DNA of 64,000 nt from Sphingobacterium daejeonense (lineage in GTDB: Bacteria > Bacteroidota > Bacteroidia > Sphingobacteriales > Sphingobacteriaceae): positions 3,658,001-3,722,000 of the forward strand of contig NZ_LR590470.1 of NCBI RefSeq assembly GCF_901472535.1. Reading direction: 5' to 3'. The position numbers and the translations under genes were made by a program. The first letter of the stretch is position 1. Each line of letters begins with the position of its first letter. Of the stretch, positions 60,442 to 64,000 are shown piece by piece. The notes below the pieces were generated by a model. It was not told the origin of the DNA and did not search any database. It worked only from the letters and a program-made list of their open reading frames with translations.

Positions 60442-61251
60442 ATGCAAAAGGAATATATTGATAAATACTATTTGACAGAAGTTGATACATACGACAACAG
60501 TATCTACTGTCATCATGCAGTAATGGGCGAATCCGTTACTGAACATAGCCATAAAAAAGGGCAATTCCTTTACACTGAGGGCGGTGTAGTTTTCTTGAAA
60601 ACTGCTGAAAAATCTTATTTCCTCCCAGCTAGACATTATATCTGGATTCCACCTTATGTAAAACACAGTATACATCCGAGCAGTCCAGAAGTTGTCATGA
60701 GAAATCTGTATTTTCCAAAATATGAAACTGACACAGAATTCTTCGACAAGGTCAACATCTACCCTGTCAACGATTTGCTGATCGAATTGATCATGTTTAC
60801 AAATCGATGGAATGGTAACATCTTCCCAGAAGAGGAACCTAGATATTCAATCGCGAAAGCATTCAAACTTATATTACCAGAACTTTCACAGACTGAATTA
60901 CCACTTGCACTACCCTATCCAAAGAATGAAAAGTTAAAACAGATCATTACTTACCTAGAACAAAATATTGCGGAAAATATAAGCTTCAAAAGTCTAGCTG
61001 AGCATTTCGATATATCTGAAAGGACTTTGGCAAGACTGTTTCAGAAGGAACTCGCGATGTCTTATATCCAATATTTCACCATATTGAGAATGCTGACTTC
61101 CTTAAAGCTCCTTTTAGATGACAAGTTGAGTGTCAACGAAGTAGCTCTGAGGGTTGGATACAATAGTCTGCCAACGTTTAGCAACACCTTTAATAAGGTT
61201 ATCGGAGTCCGCCCAAGTGAATACGTTAAAAACCGAAATTTACTATTATAA
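60442..61251 (+). CDS. AraC-family regulator with cupin domain
   Basis: The 269-aa protein has an N-terminal cupin ligand-binding domain (MGESVTEHSHKKGQFLYTEGG and PARHYIWIPPYVKHSI) and a C-terminal AraC DNA-binding domain. The first helix-turn-helix is at ISFKSLAEHFDISERTLARLF and the second at LSVNEVALRVGYNSLPTFSNTF, followed by the signature VIGVRPSEYV. The frame is intact. Its stop is 11 bp before the DUF1080 lipoprotein gene, so the two are probably one transcript. It may control that gene or the divergent CoA-transferase. Confidence 0.92.
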   Translation: MQKEYIDKYYLTEVDTYDNSIYCHHAVMGESVTEHSHKKGQFLYTEGGVVFLKTAEKSYFLPARHYIWIPPYVKHSIHPSSPEVVMRNLYFPKYETDTEFFDKVNIYPVNDLLIELIMFTNRWNGNIFPEEEPRYSIAKAFKLILPELSQTELPLALPYPKNEKLKQIITYLEQNIAENISFKSLAEHFDISERTLARLFQKELAMSYIQYFTILRMLTSLKLLLDDKLSVNEVALRVGYNSLPTFSNTFNKVIGVRPSEYVKNRNLLL

Positions 61252-61261
61252 TCCCTTATTC

Positions 61262-62119
61262 ATGAACTTTAAGACCATTATCGCCGGCTTGCTGTTGGGA
61301 ACCCTGTTCTCTTGTTCAGCAACTTCTCAAGTCAACCAAAAAACAACCGTTAAAACCCCTAAACCTATTCAATTGTTTAATGGAAAGGATATCAAAGATT
61401 GGACTCCTAAAATTAGATTGCATGAAGTAGGCGACAATTACGCTAATACATTTAGAGTCGAAGATGGACTCCTAAAAGTACGTTATGATGGATATGACGA
61501 TTTTAACCAACAATATGGACACCTTGCATACAACAATCCTTACGGTTACTATGTGCTAAGATTGGAGTATAGGTTTGTTGATGAACAAACCAAAGGTGGT
61601 GAAGGTTGGGCCTGGGCCAACAGCGGAGCAATGCTACATGGTCAAGATCCCAAAACAATGCTGAAAGACCAAGATTTCCCTATATCCATTGAAGGTCAGC
61701 TATTGGGAGGAAACGGAAAAGATGAAAGAACAACTTCAAATCTGTGTACACCAGGAACAAACGTGGTCATTGATGACAAATTGTTTACTCCGCATTGTTT
61801 AAGTTCAAAATCAAAAACTTACCATGGAGACCAATGGGTAACTGCAGAATTTGTTGTCCTAGGAGATTCATTAATACAACATGTATTGGATGGTCAAGTA
61901 GTTCTTCAATACAATAAACCGCAAATTGGAGGCGGAAATGTAGACCCTGTTGATCCAAAAGTTAAACAAGATGGCAAATTATTGGATAAAGGATTTATTT
62001 ATTTGCAAAGCGAGAGCCATCCTATAGATTTCAGAAAAGTTGAGCTTTATGATTTGGAATCCTATAAAGGAGATAAACAAAAATTAGATCAGGTCGTTAA
62101 ATCAATCCTGAATAAATAA
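61262..62119 (+). CDS. DUF1080 lipoprotein (3-keto-disaccharide hydrolase-like)
   Basis: DUF1080 (3-keto-disaccharide hydrolase domain) proteins act on sugars at the cell surface. I start at the ATG at 61262, which opens a lipoprotein signal MNFKTIIAGLLLGTLFSC with the lipobox LFSC. The longer frame from 61154 lies inside the AraC gene. The beta-rich domain includes LFNGKDIKDWTPKIRL at its start and FRVEDGLLKVRYDG, both hallmarks of the family, then GSGAMLHGQDP-like loops (NSGAMLHGQDP). The total is about 285 aa. It follows an AraC regulator by 11 bp. Confidence 0.9.
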   Translation: MNFKTIIAGLLLGTLFSCSATSQVNQKTTVKTPKPIQLFNGKDIKDWTPKIRLHEVGDNYANTFRVEDGLLKVRYDGYDDFNQQYGHLAYNNPYGYYVLRLEYRFVDEQTKGGEGWAWANSGAMLHGQDPKTMLKDQDFPISIEGQLLGGNGKDERTTSNLCTPGTNVVIDDKLFTPHCLSSKSKTYHGDQWVTAEFVVLGDSLIQHVLDGQVVLQYNKPQIGGGNVDPVDPKVKQDGKLLDKGFIYLQSESHPIDFRKVELYDLESYKGDKQKLDQVVKSILNK

Positions 62120-62138
62120 GAAATGTTTAATATAATAT

Positions 62139-62176
62139 AAAAAGGCTAAGAATTTCTTCTTAGCCTTTTTTATTTT
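62139..62176 (+). terminator. Terminator after the DUF1080 gene
   Basis: A perfect 14-bp stem, AAAAAGGCTAAGAA with TTCTTAGCCTTTTT around TTTC, is followed by T-rich DNA. Confidence 0.92.
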
Positions 62177-62265
62177 TGTTTGAAAACTATAAAACTCAAA
62201 AGTCCACAAACAAGAAAAGGGATGTCGTTAAAACACCCCTAAAATATTTTTTAAAAAAGCTTAAA

Positions 62266-62520
62266 TTACGCTAATTTATTAACGAATTTAGTCAATTTAG
62301 ACTTGTTATTAGAAGCTTTTTTCTTGTGAATAACGTTTTTCTTAGCAAGACGATCAAGCATAGATACCACGCGTGGCAATAATTCTTTAGCTTCTTCTGC
62401 TGTAGTAGTGTTACGTAATTTCTTGATTGCGTTACGTGTAGTTTTCGCTTGGTAACGGTTTCTTAGACGCTTCGCAGCGTTTGCTCTAATTCTTTTGATC
62501 GACGATTTATGATTTGCCAT
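62266..62520 (-). CDS. rpsT: 30S ribosomal protein S20
   Basis: S20 is a primary 16S rRNA-binding protein of the 30S subunit. The 84-aa product is highly basic and helical, begins [20 protein letters not shown] and includes [13 protein letters not shown] and [18 protein letters not shown] near its end. Length and composition are those of S20. It has its own consensus promoter upstream on the minus strand. Confidence 0.96.
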   Translation of the reverse strand: MANHKSSIKRIRANAAKRLRNRYQAKTTRNAIKKLRNTTTAEEAKELLPRVVSMLDRLAKKNVIHKKKASNNKSKLTKFVNKLA

Positions 62521-62570
62521 TTCTCTTAGCTATATAATATTTTAAATCTTTTATACTTTATTTCGGACTG

Positions 62571-62600
62571 CAAAAATAACACAGAAAATCTAATATTCAA
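62571..62600 (-). promoter_or_regulatory. rpsT promoter
   Basis: On the minus strand TTG (62598-62600) and TATTTTTG (62571-62578) are 19 bp apart, a good match to the Bacteroidota consensus, about 50 bp before the rpsT start. Confidence 0.75.
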
Positions 62601-62626
62601 AATCATTTTTAATTTTTCGAATTCCT

Positions 62627-62634
62627 TATCTTTG
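62627..62634 (+). promoter_or_regulatory. -7 element (TATCTTTG) just before the trmH-like ATG
   Basis: TATCTTTGC is a perfect -7 element and ends 4 bp before the ATG at 62639. A transcript that starts at the usual distance would begin at or next to the start codon. It lies beside the divergent rpsT promoter. Confidence 0.6.
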
Positions 62635-62638
62635 CAAG

Positions 62639-63178
62639 ATGCAGAAATTATCCATGGATCAGCTCAATCGAGTTGATGTAGACACATTCAAATCACAGGA
62701 AAAAACACCCCTTGTCATTGTTCTTGACAATGTTAGAAGTATGCACAATGTGGGTTCGGCATTTCGAACTGCAGATGCCTTTGCTATAGACAAAATTGTC
62801 CTTTGTGGAATTACAGCAACTCCACCGCACCGAGAAATAGAAAAAACAGCACTAGGGGCTACACAATCTGTTACTTGGGAATATGTCAAAGAAAGTGTTG
62901 AGGCTGTAAAACAATTGAAAGAACAAGGTTATGAAGTTTATGCCATCGAACAAACCAACAACAGCATTTCCCTGGAAAAATTTCAACCATTGACCAACAA
63001 AAAGTATGCAGTTGTCTTTGGAAATGAAGTCCATGGCGTAGATGAGGAGATTATTGCATTAGCAGATGGCACCTTGGAAATACCTCAATTTGGAACAAAA
63101 CATTCGTTCAATGTTTCTGTTACTATAGGTATCGTCCTGTGGGATTTAATTAATAAAACTAAGTTTATTAAAAAATAA
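62639..63178 (+). CDS. SpoU/TrmH-family RNA methyltransferase
   Basis: This is a SPOUT-fold enzyme that methylates ribose 2'-O in tRNA or rRNA. The three SpoU motifs are visible: NVRSMHNVGSAFRTADAF near residue 31, VVFGNEVHGVDEEII near residue 125, and IPQFGTKHSFNVSVTIGIVLWD at the C-terminus, with the knot. There is no extra N-terminal RNA-binding domain, so it is close to TrmL/TrmH minimal forms. The frame is intact over 179 aa. The target base cannot be read from the sequence. Confidence 0.92.
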   Translation: MQKLSMDQLNRVDVDTFKSQEKTPLVIVLDNVRSMHNVGSAFRTADAFAIDKIVLCGITATPPHREIEKTALGATQSVTWEYVKESVEAVKQLKEQGYEVYAIEQTNNSISLEKFQPLTNKKYAVVFGNEVHGVDEEIIALADGTLEIPQFGTKHSFNVSVTIGIVLWDLINKTKFIKK

Positions 63179-63222
63179 CAAAATACCTACCACTCTGATT
63201 TTTAGAAGTCAGTTCAAAATAG

Positions 63223-63230
63223 TAGATTTG
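63223..63230 (+). promoter_or_regulatory. -7 element (TAGATTTG) of sucD
   Basis: TAGATTTG lies 22 bp before the sucD start codon and fits TAnnTTTG. A -33 TTG is not obvious. Confidence 0.5.
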
Positions 63231-63251
63231 CGTTGCAAAAAATAAGACAAA

Positions 63252-64000
63252 ATGAGTGTATTAGTTAATAAAGATTCCAAAGTAATCGTTCAAGGTTTTA
63301 CCGGAAACGAAGGTACTTATCATGCGTCTCAGATGATTGAGTACGGTACAAACGTAGTAGGTGGTGTTACTCCAGGTAAAGGTGGTCAAACACACTTAGA
63401 CCGCCCAGTATTCAATACAGTTCAAGATGCTGTAGATGCTACAGGCGCAAATGTTTCTATTATTTTTGTTCCACCTGCATTCGCTGCTGACGCAATCATG
63501 GAAGCTGCTGCCGCTGGTATCGCTTTGATTGTTTGTATTACTGAAGGTATACCTACTAAAGATATGATTCAAGTAAAATCTTACTTGAGCGACAAAAATT
63601 CACGCTTAATCGGACCTAACTGTCCTGGTATCATCACAGCAGAAGAAGCTAAAATCGGTATTATGCCAGGTTTCATCTTCAAAAAAGGATCTGTGGGTGT
63701 AGTTTCTAAATCAGGCACCCTGACTTATGAAGCAGTTGACCAAACTGTAAAAGCTGGATTAGGTATTACAACAGCTATCGGTATTGGTGGTGACCCGATC
63801 ATCGGAACTACAACTAAAGAAGCTGTGGAATTGTTGATGAACGACCCAGAAACTAAAGGTATCATCATGATCGGTGAAATCGGTGGTGGAATGGAAGCTG
63901 AAGCTGCTCGTTGGATCAAAGAAAACGGAACTAAACCTGTAGTAGGATTCATCGCTGGCCAAACAGCGCCTCCAGGACGCCGTATGGGACACGCTGGTGC
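63252..64000 (+). CDS. sucD: SucD, succinyl-CoA synthetase alpha subunit (3' end off window)
   Basis: SucD, with SucC, makes succinate and ATP or GTP from succinyl-CoA in the TCA cycle. The N-terminal CoA-binding part has [22 protein letters not shown] and [32 protein letters not shown] and [10 protein letters not shown] follow. Near the right edge [19 protein letters not shown] includes the His that is phosphorylated during the reaction. The frame is intact and runs off the window at about residue 250 of roughly 290. sucC is not seen next to it upstream. Confidence 0.96.
   Translation, partial: MSVLVNKDSKVIVQGFTGNEGTYHASQMIEYGTNVVGGVTPGKGGQTHLDRPVFNTVQDAVDATGANVSIIFVPPAFAADAIMEAAAAGIALIVCITEGIPTKDMIQVKSYLSDKNSRLIGPNCPGIITAEEAKIGIMPGFIFKKGSVGVVSKSGTLTYEAVDQTVKAGLGITTAIGIGGDPIIGTTTKEAVELLMNDPETKGIIMIGEIGGGMEAEAARWIKENGTKPVVGFIAGQTAPPGRRMGHAG

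Overview
The window is chromosomal DNA from a member of the Bacteroidota, most likely Sphingobacteriaceae (Sphingobacterium or Pedobacter-like). Four things support this. The DNA is AT-rich. Promoters match the Bacteroidota pattern TTG-N19-21-TAnnTTTG, best seen at the tRNA-Leu and rpsT genes. Genes lack Shine-Dalgarno sequences. The families are typical of the phylum: a CarbopepD/VGYG-motif anti-sigma, BT_3928-like DoxX, DUF3943, DUF1599, a Bacteroidota-type LptD and a TamB beside tsaD. No phage, insertion sequence, integron or CRISPR array was seen.

The reading frame is broken in about half of the genes, roughly 50 times in all. The breaks fall mostly in short homopolymers. Several conserved motifs reappear when one base is removed or added, for example the vWA MIDAS motif DVSGSM. 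I therefore read them as consensus errors of a draft assembly, not as pseudogenes, and each broken gene is annotated once over its full span.

Layout. 1-10319 (minus): the division and cell-wall cluster mraZ-rsmH-ftsL-ftsI-murE-mraY-murD-ftsW-murG, with a three-copy MraZ operator upstream. 10923-14254: aspS and an orphan LutB-like Fe-S protein. 14527-18924: a small secreted protein, then a vWA protein divergent from an ECF sigma/anti-sigma pair. 19203-24686: tsaD divergent from a large tamB. 25129-28116: AraC regulator, metallo-hydrolase and aldo/keto reductase. 28190-35411: tex, tatA, a MATE pump, 2-oxoacid dehydrogenase E2 and cinA. 35435-41069: envelope genes lptD, two tandem amidases and an MCE protein. 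41400-46625: S9 peptidase, then creD, a Coq4-like protein, a winged-helix regulator and a membrane protein. 46943-52665: tRNA-Leu, tig, DUF3943, a secreted protein, cysM and cysE. 52700-54394: a DUF4269/HipA-like kinase/DUF3037 cassette. 54507-57747: DUF1599, BT_3928-like, aroK and a glycerophosphodiesterase. 57905-64000: outer-membrane protein, CoA-transferase, AraC regulator with a DUF1080 lipoprotein, rpsT, an rRNA/tRNA methyltransferase and sucD.

The points most worth following up are: a matched pair of 19-bp operators that ties the winged-helix regulator to its own operon and to coq4-creD; the three-gene HipA-like/NTase-like/DUF3037 cassette; a Coq4-type zinc motif in a lineage that makes menaquinone; intergenic repeats that look like decayed copies of the tsaD 3' end; and heptamer repeats placed directly after two unrelated stop codons.
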